From JACDHG01 sp963815295 (lineage in GTDB: Bacteria; Actinomycetota; Actinomycetes; Propionibacteriales; Nocardioidaceae): a DNA stretch of 64,000 bases. The stretch lies in contig CAWFFZ010000003.1 of the NCBI GenBank assembly GCA_963815295.1, forward strand, positions 310,001-374,000, in the 5' to 3' direction. Positions 43,296 to 52,038 of the stretch are shown piece by piece. The notes under the pieces were generated by a model. That model searched no databases. It saw nothing but the letters and a program-made list of their open reading frames with translations, and was not told the origin of the DNA. Made by a program: the position numbers and the translations under genes. Each line of letters begins with the position of its first letter. The first letter of the stretch is position 1.

Positions 43296-45346
43296 GTTCC
43301 ACAGCCACCACAACGAGGGATGCCGGCTTCGACGTCAGCTACGTCGCGTCGCTACGCAGGCATGCCCAGGCCTGGGCACTCGTCGGCGTCATCGTGCTCT
43401 GGATCATCGTCTGGTACTTCACGGAGGGCACCGACACCCTCAAGATGTCGACCGCCACACACACCGACGTGCATGATTGGTTACAAGCGCGCGCCGACGC
43501 GATCATCGCGGCAGACGACAACTGGTTCCTCAGCATCCTCGACTGGATCGCCGACCGCATCAACGGCCTCGTCACGTGGCTGCAGCAGATGTTCACCGAG
43601 GGCAAGTTCCCGCGGCCGGTGCCACAGATCGGCTGGCTCGGCACGATCGCTATCGCGATCTGGGTTGCCTACGCCGTCGCCGGCGGCCGCAGCATCCCGC
43701 TCGTCGCGGCGTCGTTCTTCCTGTTCGGAGCACTGGGCTTTTGGGCAGACTCGATCGACACCTTGATCGTGACCTTCGTCGCGGTCGCCTTCGCGCTCCT
43801 CATCGGCATACCGCTGGGTGTCTGGATGACACGCAGCAAGGTGGTCGAGGCCATCATGAGGCCGATCCTCGACGTGATGCAGACGATGCCGTCGTTCGTC
43901 TACCTGCTGCCGTTCGTCATCCTGTTCGGCATCGGAGCTGCCTGCGCGACACTGGTCACGCTGGTCTACGCGTTGCCACCGGTCACCCGGATCACGGCGC
44001 ACGCGATCAACAACGTCTCGGCGACCACGCTCGAGGCGACCGCGTCGCTCGGTCAGACGAAATTCCAGCGACTCAAGAACGTCGAGCTGCCCATGGCCAA
44101 GCGCACGATCATCGTGGGCGTCAACCAGACCATGATGGCTGCCCTCTCGATGGTGACGATCGCGGCGTTCATCGACAGCCCCGGCCTGGGTCAGCCCGTC
44201 GTCGAGGGCCTGGTCCGCGGCGACCTGGGCGGCGCCTTCGTGTCGGGTATCTGCATTGTGATCATGGCGATCATGCTCGACCGCACCACGACCGCCGCCA
44301 GCGTCCGAGCCGAGACAGCAGGACGCGCGGGCACGCAGAAGAAGCGTCAGCGCCGCGCCTTCCTCGCCGGTGGTGGCGTCCTGACGCTCGTCGCGGTGTA
44401 CCTGTCAAACACCCAGCTCAACTACAACGAGTGGCCGGAGTCGTGGGACATCGGGACACCCATCAGTGACCGGGTCGACGAGTTCAGCGAGTGGCTGAGG
44501 TCGGACGTCGCCGACCTAACGGGAGCGATCCAGGACAAGTTCACGGTCTGGCTCCTCAATCCGATGCAGGACCTCATCGCCAACTCGCCGTGGTACGTCA
44601 CGTTCGTCGCGATCGCGGCTATCGCGGCCATCGTGGGTGGGTGGCGTGCGCTCGTGTATACCGTGGTTTGCCTCGGGGGCATCTACTACACCGACCTCTG
44701 GAACAGCGCCATGGTCACGCTGACCTCGGTGCTCGTCGCGACCGCGGTCGTAATGGTGCTCGCGGTCGTCGTCGGCGTTTGGATCGGACGCAGCAAGGCG
44801 GCGGACCGTGTGGTCAGACCCTTCCTCGACGCTGGGCAGACGTTGCCGCCATTCGTCTACCTCGTGCCGGTCCTGATCCTGTTCGGGTCTAACCGGTTCA
44901 CTGCAATCGTGGCCGGCATCGTGTACGCAGCACCGGTGGCGATCAAGCTGGTGGCCGACGGCGTCCGTGGTGTCTCGCCGACAACGATCGAGGCCGCTGA
45001 GGCGTCCGGCACGAGCCGCTGGCAGATGATCACCAAGGTGCAGCTGCCGATGGCCCGGGGGTCCCTGCTGCTTGCGGCGAACCAGGGTCTCCTCTACGTC
45101 CTCTCCATGGTCGTCCTCGGCGGCATGGTCGGAGCAGGAGCACTGGGCTTCGACGTCGTCAGCGGCTTCCGAAACGCGGACAACGTCGGTCGAGGCCTGG
45201 CCGCCGGCATCGCGATCGTGTTGATCGGCATCATGCTCGACCGGATTACGACGTACGGTGCAGCGAGTAAGGGCTTAGCCGGCTGGGCGAAAGCAGCGGC
45301 CAGCAAACCTAGGGCTAAGGCGGTACCAGCGCTTGGGCGGGCCTAG
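43292..45346 (+). CDS. Glycine betaine ABC permease, two ProW-type domains fused in one chain
   Basis: 684 residues containing two complete binding-protein-dependent permease domains: half one has ... GIPLGVWMTRSKVVEAIMRPILDVMQTMPSFVYLLPFVILFG then EATASLGQTKFQRLKNVELP (EAA loop), half two VVGVWIGRSKAADRVVRPFLDAGQTLPPFVYLVPVLILFG then EAAEASGTSRWQMITKVQLP. Each half also has an amphipathic N-terminal stretch facing outward. Usual ProW/OpuAB has one domain and dimerises; here the dimer is covalent. ATG overlaps the ATPase stop. The binding protein follows after 67 bases. Confidence 0.92.
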   Translation: MSSTATTTRDAGFDVSYVASLRRHAQAWALVGVIVLWIIVWYFTEGTDTLKMSTATHTDVHDWLQARADAIIAADDNWFLSILDWIADRINGLVTWLQQMFTEGKFPRPVPQIGWLGTIAIAIWVAYAVAGGRSIPLVAASFFLFGALGFWADSIDTLIVTFVAVAFALLIGIPLGVWMTRSKVVEAIMRPILDVMQTMPSFVYLLPFVILFGIGAACATLVTLVYALPPVTRITAHAINNVSATTLEATASLGQTKFQRLKNVELPMAKRTIIVGVNQTMMAALSMVTIAAFIDSPGLGQPVVEGLVRGDLGGAFVSGICIVIMAIMLDRTTTAASVRAETAGRAGTQKKRQRRAFLAGGGVLTLVAVYLSNTQLNYNEWPESWDIGTPISDRVDEFSEWLRSDVADLTGAIQDKFTVWLLNPMQDLIANSPWYVTFVAIAAIAAIVGGWRALVYTVVCLGGIYYTDLWNSAMVTLTSVLVATAVVMVLAVVVGVWIGRSKAADRVVRPFLDAGQTLPPFVYLVPVLILFGSNRFTAIVAGIVYAAPVAIKLVADGVRGVSPTTIEAAEASGTSRWQMITKVQLPMARGSLLLAANQGLLYVLSMVVLGGMVGAGALGFDVVSGFRNADNVGRGLAAGIAIVLIGIMLDRITTYGAASKGLAGWAKAAASKPRAKAVPALGRA

Positions 45347-45413
45347 AGGCATTCGAGCTCACGAAGGATTCAGAACTAATCAAACTGGCAGTCTGGACAG
45401 GAAGAAGGAACAC

Positions 45414-46394
45414 ATGAAGAGGACCCGGACGTACGCAGCACTCGGTGCTCTCGCTTTGACCGCTGCGGGAGTGTTGAGCGGCTGTGGGGGCGACAGCATC
45501 GAGGACACCGACACGCCCGCAGGAGGAGAGGAATGCGGCACGCTCAACATGGCGATCAACAACTGGGTGGGTTACGAGGCTAACGCTTACGTCGTCGGGC
45601 GAGTGGCCGAGACCGAGCTGGGATGCACTGTGGAATACAAGCGCATCGACGAGCAGGTCTCGTGGAAGGGATTCGGCACAGGCGAGGTAGACGTCGTGAT
45701 CGAGAACTGGGGCCACCCTGAACTGCAGTCGAAGTACATAGAGGAGAAGGGTGGCGACGGCAGTGCCACCGACCTCGGCCTGACAGGCAATGACGGCATC
45801 ATCGGCTGGTATGTGCCGCCGTGGATGGCCGAGGAGTATCCCGACATCACCGACTGGGAGAACCTGAACAAGTACTCCGACCTGTTCAAGACCAGTGAGA
45901 CCGGCGACAAGGGCACGTTCTACGACGGCGACCCCGGCTTCGTGACGAACGACGAAGCCATCATCAAGAACCTCGACCTCAACTACGAGGTCGTGTTCAC
46001 CGGGAGCGAGACTGCGCTGATCGAGGGCTTCCGCAGCGCGGAGGAGAACCAGGAACCCTATATCGGCTACTTCTACGAGCCGCAGTGGTTCCTGGCCGAG
46101 GTCCCACTCGTCAAGATCAACCTGCCGCCGTGGAAAGAAGGGGATCCCGTCGAAGGCCCCGACGTGGCGACCGACTACCCGCCGTATCCATTGAACAAGG
46201 TCGTCTCGACTGAATGGGCGGAGTCCGGCAGCCCGTCGGTGGACCTGGTCAAGAATTTCAACTGGACCAACGAAGACCAGAACCTGGTCGCCAAGTCCAT
46301 CGCCGTGGACAAGATGGAGCCCGAGGACGCGGCAGACCAGTGGATCGAAGACAACCCAGACAAGGTCGAGGCCTGGCTCGAGGGCATCGCCTGA
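45414..46394 (+). CDS. Glycine betaine-binding lipoprotein of the ABC transporter
   Basis: 326 residues. Lipoprotein signal peptide with lipobox LSGC (Cys about 24), then an OpuAC-type domain: NMAINNWVGYEANAYV, VVIENWGHPEL, WYVPPWMAEEYPDI, YIGYFYEPQWFLAEV supply the tryptophans that box in a trimethylammonium group. GAAGAAGGAA lies five bases before ATG 45414. Last gene of the operon, ending at a strong bidirectional terminator. It may bind choline, glycine betaine or both. Confidence 0.93.
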   Translation: MKRTRTYAALGALALTAAGVLSGCGGDSIEDTDTPAGGEECGTLNMAINNWVGYEANAYVVGRVAETELGCTVEYKRIDEQVSWKGFGTGEVDVVIENWGHPELQSKYIEEKGGDGSATDLGLTGNDGIIGWYVPPWMAEEYPDITDWENLNKYSDLFKTSETGDKGTFYDGDPGFVTNDEAIIKNLDLNYEVVFTGSETALIEGFRSAEENQEPYIGYFYEPQWFLAEVPLVKINLPPWKEGDPVEGPDVATDYPPYPLNKVVSTEWAESGSPSVDLVKNFNWTNEDQNLVAKSIAVDKMEPEDAADQWIEDNPDKVEAWLEGIA

Positions 46395-46417
46395 CCTGAC
46401 ACCGCACCAAACACCGC

Positions 46418-46462
46418 CTAGCCCGCGAATCGCGCCTCCCAGGAGGCCGATTCGCGGGCTAG
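46418..46462. terminator. Bidirectional terminator between the transporter operon and etfA
   Basis: CTAGCCCGCGAATCG (46418-46432) and CGATTCGCGGGCTAG (46448-46462) are perfect inverted copies and the loop itself folds (GCCTCC/GGAGGC), giving about 21 bp of stem with one unpaired C. It lies 23 bases after the binding-protein stop and 22 bases after the etfA stop on the other strand, so it can serve both convergent operons. Confidence 0.85.
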
Positions 46463-46484
46463 CGCGTGTCTGGACGGTGGGGGG

Positions 46485-47474
46485 TCAGCCGACTCGGCGG
46501 CGCAGCTCCTCGTTGATGGCCGGCACGACCTCGTGGAGATCGCCGATCACGGCGTAGTGCGCCTTGGTCACCATCGGGGCATCGGCGTCGGTGTTGATCG
46601 CCAGGATCGTCTTCGCGCCCTGGCATCCGGCCCAGTGCTGGATGGCGCCGCTGATCCCGCACGCGATGTAGATGTCGGGCGCGATCCTGCTCCCGGTCTG
46701 GCCGACCTGCTCGTGATGAGGTCGCCAGCCGAGGCTCGTCACAACCCGAGACACCCCAAGCGTCCCGTCGAGAAGCTCCGTCAGCTCGAGCAGATCACCG
46801 AAACCATCCGCGCTGCCCGCGCCGCGGCCCGCCCCCACCACGACCCGCGCACCGGTAAGGGCAGCCGTGTCGTCGACCTCTGTGACTTCGGCACGCACCA
46901 CCTGGCCAACCAGGTCGGACTCGGTCAGTGCGGGTTCGAAGTCTCTCACCTCCGGCTGTGTGGGCTGCTCGGCCGGTCGAGGCGTTGTCGCGTGCCCTGC
47001 CATCGTCAGCACGGCAGGCACGCCGTCTAGTCGCATCTCCTCCAGCGCGGATCCGCCCATCACCTGCCGGGAAACAGTCAACGGATCGACCTCGTCGACG
47101 GCGACGACGTTGGCCGCCATCATCTGGTCGAGCCGGGTGGCCACGTGGGCCATGACCTCACTGCCGCGCGGCGTTCCCGCCGCAACGAGCACCTTCGCCT
47201 CGGTTGCGGACACGGCATCGACACAGGCCGCCGCCCAGGCCGCTGCGGCATACGACGACAGCTGCTCGTGCTGTGCGTGATGTATGACGTCGACGCCCTG
47301 CTCGCCAAGCTGCGCCACCGCTGTCGCGAGGGTGGCGGGATCAACCTGGCCGACAAGCAGCGCGTGCAGCGGACCGCCGCCGGAGCGTGCGGCCAGGTCG
47401 CGCGCGAAGGTCAACGTCTCGTTCGAGGTCTCGGTGACGCCCTGTGGGTCGGTCTCTACCAGCGACAGAATCAT
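46485..47474 (-). CDS. etfA: Electron transfer flavoprotein alpha subunit
   Basis: 329 residues; carries FAD in the C-terminal domain: VVVGAGRGAG, SLGWRPHHEQVGQTG, ARIAPDIYIACGISGAIQH-like segment and AINTDADAPM, all conserved in EtfA. With etfB it accepts electrons from a flavin dehydrogenase, here the dimethylglycine dehydrogenase encoded upstream in the same operon, and passes them to the quinone pool through ETF:quinone oxidoreductase. ATG overlaps the etfB stop (ATGA). Confidence 0.93.
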   Translation of the reverse strand: MILSLVETDPQGVTETSNETLTFARDLAARSGGGPLHALLVGQVDPATLATAVAQLGEQGVDVIHHAQHEQLSSYAAAAWAAACVDAVSATEAKVLVAAGTPRGSEVMAHVATRLDQMMAANVVAVDEVDPLTVSRQVMGGSALEEMRLDGVPAVLTMAGHATTPRPAEQPTQPEVRDFEPALTESDLVGQVVRAEVTEVDDTAALTGARVVVGAGRGAGSADGFGDLLELTELLDGTLGVSRVVTSLGWRPHHEQVGQTGSRIAPDIYIACGISGAIQHWAGCQGAKTILAINTDADAPMVTKAHYAVIGDLHEVVPAINEELRRRVG

Positions 47475-48244
47475 TTCGACACCACCCCCAGCCGCACCAG
47501 CAGGTCGACGACAGCGGGTGCCGCGTCAGCGCCCTTGCCCAGGACCTCCACCACACTCGGCTGTTCAGGAGGCTGGCGCAGCCGTAGTCGTCCCGAGCCG
47601 ACCGGCTCGCGCTGCGGCACGACCGTGTCGACCTGCGTGCGCTTGGCCTTCATCCGGCCAGGGATCGACGGATAGCGCGGTGCGATCCCGCCCTCCATCA
47701 CCGCGATGACCGCGGGCAGCGGCAGCTCGAACACCTCGGTGCCACCAGAAGTTTCGCCACGTGCGGTCGCCACACCATCGGAAACGTCGACCGTCGAGAT
47801 GCCGGTGAGGACCGGCCGGCCGAGGGCGTACCCGAGGCGCACCGGAACCTGGAAGTCGCCGGTGTCGGCCGCGTCGTTGCCCAGCAGGACCAGGTCGTAC
47901 GTCGTACCGTCCGCGTCCCGTGCCCGCACGACATCGGCAATCGCGGCCGCCACGTCGGCGGGACCGAACTTGTCGGCGTCAGCCTCGATGAGCACCGCCC
48001 CGGTGCAGCCCACGGCGATCGCGTCGCGCACCTGCTCGATGGCATCGCTCGACCCGAGGGTGAGCACGGTCGCCTCGCCGTCGGTCGCCTTGGCGATCTG
48101 GATGGCCAGCTCGACCGCGCATTCCTCATGCGGACTCACGGTGTAGCCGACGTGACGGGCGTCGATCGACAGTCCGTCGTCGGACAGCAGGATCTGGCCG
48201 GAGGAGTCCGGAACTCTCTTGATGCACACCAAGACATTCGTCAT
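47471..48244 (-). CDS. etfB: Electron transfer flavoprotein beta subunit
   Basis: 257 residues; VLVCIKRVPDSS N-terminus, SPHEECAVELAIQ and ATVLTLGSSDAIEQVRDAIAVG are EtfB hallmarks; the LGNDAADTGDFQVPVRLGYALG segment contacts AMP. It begins 5 bases after the dimethylglycine dehydrogenase stop and overlaps etfA, so the three are one transcript. Pathway-dedicated ETFs of this kind accompany sarcosine/dimethylglycine degradation in other bacteria. Confidence 0.93.
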   Translation of the reverse strand: MTNVLVCIKRVPDSSGQILLSDDGLSIDARHVGYTVSPHEECAVELAIQIAKATDGEATVLTLGSSDAIEQVRDAIAVGCTGAVLIEADADKFGPADVAAAIADVVRARDADGTTYDLVLLGNDAADTGDFQVPVRLGYALGRPVLTGISTVDVSDGVATARGETSGGTEVFELPLPAVIAVMEGGIAPRYPSIPGRMKAKRTQVDTVVPQREPVGSGRLRLRQPPEQPSVVEVLGKGADAAPAVVDLLVRLGVVSK

Positions 48245-48249
48245 ATCGG

Positions 48250-50766
48250 CTACCCCCGGATGCGGTCGTTGGACGGGTCGAACACGGCAGTCGCGTCAGC
48301 TGACGCAACAGTCACTGGGTAACGCTCCTCCATGTAGGACACCGAGAGCTCGTTGCCAACAGTGGCCTCGCTCGGCGGGAGGAATGCCATCAGCAGGTGC
48401 TTGCCAAGCGACGGCGCTGACCCTGCCGTCGTGACGTAGGGGCGGTGCCCGTGGTCGTCGGTGAGCACCTTGCCGTCAGCAGTCAGAATGGGCTCTCCGC
48501 CAAGCATGTAACGCTTCATGCCGGACTTCGAGCTGTGGTCTTCGACCGCCAGCGTGCACAGCACCGCCTTCGGGTCCTCGGCACGTTGCTTGAGATAGGC
48601 CTCTCGCCCGACGAACTCAGCCGCCTTGACCTTGGGGCGCTGCATGCCGGCCTCGATGATCGTGCGCTCCGAGTCGAGCTCGAAGCCGAACGCGCGGTAG
48701 CCCTTCTCGATCCGGCCCGTGGTGCCGTAGACGCCGATCCCGACAGGGACAGCCCCATGAGGCTCGCCGGCCTCGTGCAGCATGCGCCACAGCCGAGCGC
48801 CCTGCTCGATGGGCACGTGCAGCTCCCAGCCGAGCTCGCCGACGTACGAGATCCGCGAGGCAAGCACCGACAGCGAGTCGACCTCGATGTCCTTGCAGGT
48901 GCCGAAGCCGAAGCCCTCGTTGCTGACGTCGTCGGGGGTCAGAGGCGCGAGGATCTCGCGCGCCTTGGGACCCCACAGTCCGATAGTCGTGTATGACGAA
49001 GTGAGGTCGACTACCGAGGCTGTCCCATCCTTCGGCATCCGGTCAGCGAACCACTTTCGGTCGACCATGCCGTGAGCGCCACCGGTCACGACCCGGAACC
49101 TGTCGTGAGCGAGCCGCATCACCGTCAGGTCGGACCGGAACCCGCCTCGCTCGTCGAGCACGGGTGTGTAGATGACGCGGCCGATGGCGACATTGGACTG
49201 TGCGACCACGATCGACTGCACGGCCTCGAGTGCACCCGGCCCTACCACGTCGAAGACGGCGAATGCCGAGAGGTCAATGATGCCGGCGCGGTCGCGCATG
49301 GCCAGGTGTTCGGCGTTGATGATCGGCGACCACCACCGCGAGTCCCACTCGTGCTCGCGCGGCATGACCCGGTCGCCGTACTCCTCGAGCAAGCCCTGGT
49401 TGGACTCGTACCACATCGGGCGCTCCCAGCCGGCCGCCTCGACGAAGACCGCACCGAGCTCGACCTCGGCAGCGTGCATAGGTGCGAGCCGCTGGTTGCG
49501 GTCGGTTTCGTACTGCTCGCCGGGATGGATGATCCCGTAGGTCTTGTTGAACGCCTCGCTCGTGCGCGCCTCGATGTGCGCACGCGTCTGCTGGTGTGGG
49601 TAGAAGCGCGCGATGTCTGAGTGCGCGAGGTCGATCTCGGGCAGCCCGTCGGTCATCCACTCCGCGACCGCGCGGCCGACACCAGGGCCCTCCTTGATCC
49701 AGACCGCCGCGGCCGACCACAACCCCGCAACCTCCGGCGTCTCGCCGAGCACAGGCGCGCCGTCGGGGGTCAAGGACAGCAGTCCGTTGATTGCGTAGCG
49801 GATCTCCGCGCCCTCGGCACCGAGCAGGTCGGGCATCAGCTCGTATGCCTCCTCCAGCTGCTGGTCGAAGTCCTCGGGAGTGAACGGCAGCTCGGTCGGC
49901 GAGAGCTTGGCCTGGTCGATCGAGGGGATGTCTTCGGGATCGTGAAGGATTGGGCGGTGTGCGTAGGAGCCAACCTCCATGTCGGCGCCGTGCTGTCGCT
50001 CGTAGCAGAACGTGTCCATGTCGCGGACGATCGGGAAGGAGATCTCCCCCTCCTTCTCCGCAAGGACGGGCACCGGGCCGACGCTGATCATCTGGTGCAC
50101 GGCCGGGGTCAGCGGGATGTGCGCGCCGGCCATCTTGGCGATCTTCGGGCTCCACACCCCGCACGCCACTACGACCGTGTCGGCTTCGATGTCACCGCCG
50201 GACGTGCGGACGCGCCGGATGCGGCCCGCCTCGACGTCGAGACCAGTCACCTCGACGGTGGGTACGACAGTGAGAGCGTCCAGCTCGAAGGCACGCTCGC
50301 GCATGATCGTGCCGGCGCGCAGTGAGTCGACCACGCCGACCGAGGGCGTCCAGAACGCGCCGATGATCTGCTCCGGGTCGAGGAACGGGACCTTTTCGAC
50401 GACCTGCTCCGGCGTGACGAGCTCGGACTCGATGTCCCAGATCCGTGCTGACGTCATCCGCCGCCGCAGCTCCTCCATCCGCGCCTCGGTGCGTGCCACC
50501 TCGAAGCCGCCAGACTCGGTGAAGACCCCCATCTCCTTGTACTGCCGCATCGAGTCGAGCGTCAGATCGGTGATCTCGCGGGAGTGGTCGACCGGGAAGA
50601 TGAAGTTGGACGCGTGTCCGGTCGAGCCACCCGGGTTGGGGAGTGCCCCCTTGTCGATCTGGACGATGTCGCGCCAGCCAAGTCGGGCCAGGTGGTAGAC
50701 GAGGCTGTTGCCGACGATGCCCGCCCCGATCACCACCACACGTGCGCTGGTGGGGAGTGTTGCCAT
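48250..50766 (-). CDS. Dimethylglycine/sarcosine dehydrogenase-like flavoprotein with GcvT domain
   Basis: 838 residues. N-terminal FAD domain (VVVIGAGIVGNSLVYHLARLGW; STGHASNFIF with a His where mammalian enzymes attach FAD) to about residue 400, then a GcvT-like folate domain (HEWDSRWWSPIINAEHLAMRDRAGIIDLSAFA, TYTTIGLWGPKAREIL-like segment, ISYVGELGWELHVP) to the end. The family demethylates dimethylglycine or sarcosine and passes the methylene group to THF. ATG 50766 follows AAAGGC; an in-frame start at 50793 lacks the site. etfBA follow. Dimethylglycine is preferred by context: it is the product of the MttB-type step. Confidence 0.88.
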   Translation of the reverse strand: MATLPTSARVVVIGAGIVGNSLVYHLARLGWRDIVQIDKGALPNPGGSTGHASNFIFPVDHSREITDLTLDSMRQYKEMGVFTESGGFEVARTEARMEELRRRMTSARIWDIESELVTPEQVVEKVPFLDPEQIIGAFWTPSVGVVDSLRAGTIMRERAFELDALTVVPTVEVTGLDVEAGRIRRVRTSGGDIEADTVVVACGVWSPKIAKMAGAHIPLTPAVHQMISVGPVPVLAEKEGEISFPIVRDMDTFCYERQHGADMEVGSYAHRPILHDPEDIPSIDQAKLSPTELPFTPEDFDQQLEEAYELMPDLLGAEGAEIRYAINGLLSLTPDGAPVLGETPEVAGLWSAAAVWIKEGPGVGRAVAEWMTDGLPEIDLAHSDIARFYPHQQTRAHIEARTSEAFNKTYGIIHPGEQYETDRNQRLAPMHAAEVELGAVFVEAAGWERPMWYESNQGLLEEYGDRVMPREHEWDSRWWSPIINAEHLAMRDRAGIIDLSAFAVFDVVGPGALEAVQSIVVAQSNVAIGRVIYTPVLDERGGFRSDLTVMRLAHDRFRVVTGGAHGMVDRKWFADRMPKDGTASVVDLTSSYTTIGLWGPKAREILAPLTPDDVSNEGFGFGTCKDIEVDSLSVLASRISYVGELGWELHVPIEQGARLWRMLHEAGEPHGAVPVGIGVYGTTGRIEKGYRAFGFELDSERTIIEAGMQRPKVKAAEFVGREAYLKQRAEDPKAVLCTLAVEDHSSKSGMKRYMLGGEPILTADGKVLTDDHGHRPYVTTAGSAPSLGKHLLMAFLPPSEATVGNELSVSYMEERYPVTVASADATAVFDPSNDRIRG

Positions 50767-50804
50767 CTCGACGCCTTTCCGCAGTACTCGCACTCGCCGA
50801 GCAC

Positions 50805-50823
50805 GTGTTGCGTATGTTGCAAC
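50805..50823. promoter_or_regulatory. Regulatory site before the dimethylglycine dehydrogenase gene
   Basis: GTGTTGCGTA (50805-50814) is identical to the operator-side 10-mer before betB (38947-38956), and it runs into the palindrome GTTGCAAC (50816-50823). Located 38-57 bases upstream of the dehydrogenase ATG. Suggests that the two operons share a regulator. Confidence 0.45.
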
Positions 50824-50893
50824 GACGCCTCACGATAGGAGACAAGTTTGCCACCTTCGTTCACCACCGTGTCAAGCGAGGTGAGCCGGTCGG

Positions 50894-51886
50894 TCAGCCG
50901 AGGAGGCCGAGCTGGGTGACCGCGTCGCGCTCCTCACCGAGCTCGGTGGCGCTGGCGTCGATCCGCTGCCGCGAGAAGTCGTCGATGTCGAGGCCCTGCA
51001 CGATTTCCCAGCTGCCGTCCTTGGTGGTGATGGGGAACGACGAAACAAGACCTTCCGGTACGTCGTAGGACCCGTCAGACCGCACCGCCATCGACGTCCA
51101 GTCGCCGTCCTTGGTGCCGAACAACCAGTCGCGGGCTGAGTCGACGGTGGCGCTGGCGGCGCTGGCGGCACTGGACGCGCCGCGTGCGTCGATGATGGCG
51201 GCACCGCGCTTCTGCACGGTCGGGATGAAGTCGTTCTCGATCCAGGCCTGGTCGTCGACCACCTCCGCCGCGTTCCTGCCACCGACCTCGGCATGGAAGA
51301 CGTCGGGGTACTGAGTCGCCGAGTGGTTGCCCCAGATGGTCATCTTCTTGATGTCGGTGACGCTGCTTCCGGTCTTCGAGGCGAGCTGCGCGAGCGCGCG
51401 GTTGTGGTCGAGACGGGTCAGCGCCGAGAAGCGCTCGGGCGGCACATCAGGTGCGTTGCTCATCGCGATAAGCGCATTTGTGTTGGCCGGGTTGCCGGTG
51501 ACGGCGACGCGCACGTCGTCCGCCGCGTGGTCGTTGATCGCTTTGCCCTGGCCGGTGAAGATCGCGCCGTTCGCCTCGAGCAGGTCGCCGCGCTCCATGC
51601 CCTTGGTGCGCGGCCGCGCTCCGACGAGCAGGGCCAGGTTGACGCCCTCGAAGATCACGTTCGCGTCGTCGCCGACTTCGACGTTGGCAAGGGTGGAGAA
51701 GGCACAGTCGTCGAGCTCCATCACGACCCCTTCGAGCGCTTTCAGTGCCGGCGTGATCTCCAGCAGGCGCAGCTCTACCGGGGTGTCGGGGCCGAGGAGC
51801 GAACCACTCGCGATCCGGAAGAGGAGGCTGTAGCCGATCTGGCCGGCGGCGCCGGTCACGGCGACCTTGACGGGGGTTGCGGTCAC
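50894..51886 (-). CDS. mdh: Malate dehydrogenase
   Basis: 330 residues, NAD-dependent TCA enzyme of the cytosolic/actinobacterial type. NAD loop VTGAAGQIGYSLLFRIASG, substrate arginines in GARPRTKGMERGDLL, LTRLDHNRALAQLA signature, catalytic His in IWGNHSATQYPD. C-terminal SSFPITTKDGSWEIVQGLDID is normal. It stands alone between two unrelated genes; icd lies 1.4 kb away in the opposite direction. Confidence 0.96.
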   Translation of the reverse strand: MTATPVKVAVTGAAGQIGYSLLFRIASGSLLGPDTPVELRLLEITPALKALEGVVMELDDCAFSTLANVEVGDDANVIFEGVNLALLVGARPRTKGMERGDLLEANGAIFTGQGKAINDHAADDVRVAVTGNPANTNALIAMSNAPDVPPERFSALTRLDHNRALAQLASKTGSSVTDIKKMTIWGNHSATQYPDVFHAEVGGRNAAEVVDDQAWIENDFIPTVQKRGAAIIDARGASSAASAASATVDSARDWLFGTKDGDWTSMAVRSDGSYDVPEGLVSSFPITTKDGSWEIVQGLDIDDFSRQRIDASATELGEERDAVTQLGLLG

Positions 51887-52038
51887 GGAGACTCCTGGGT
51901 CTAGGGGTTCATGTCTGGCGCGGCCGCGGGTGAGGCGTCCGCGTCATACGACCCGTGTGACGCTAGCAAGTCCGCGGCGTTTCGGCTTGCCAGGGGCGTC
52001 GCTGTTTCGACGTATGCCGTGGTGCCTCGTCGCGCGAG

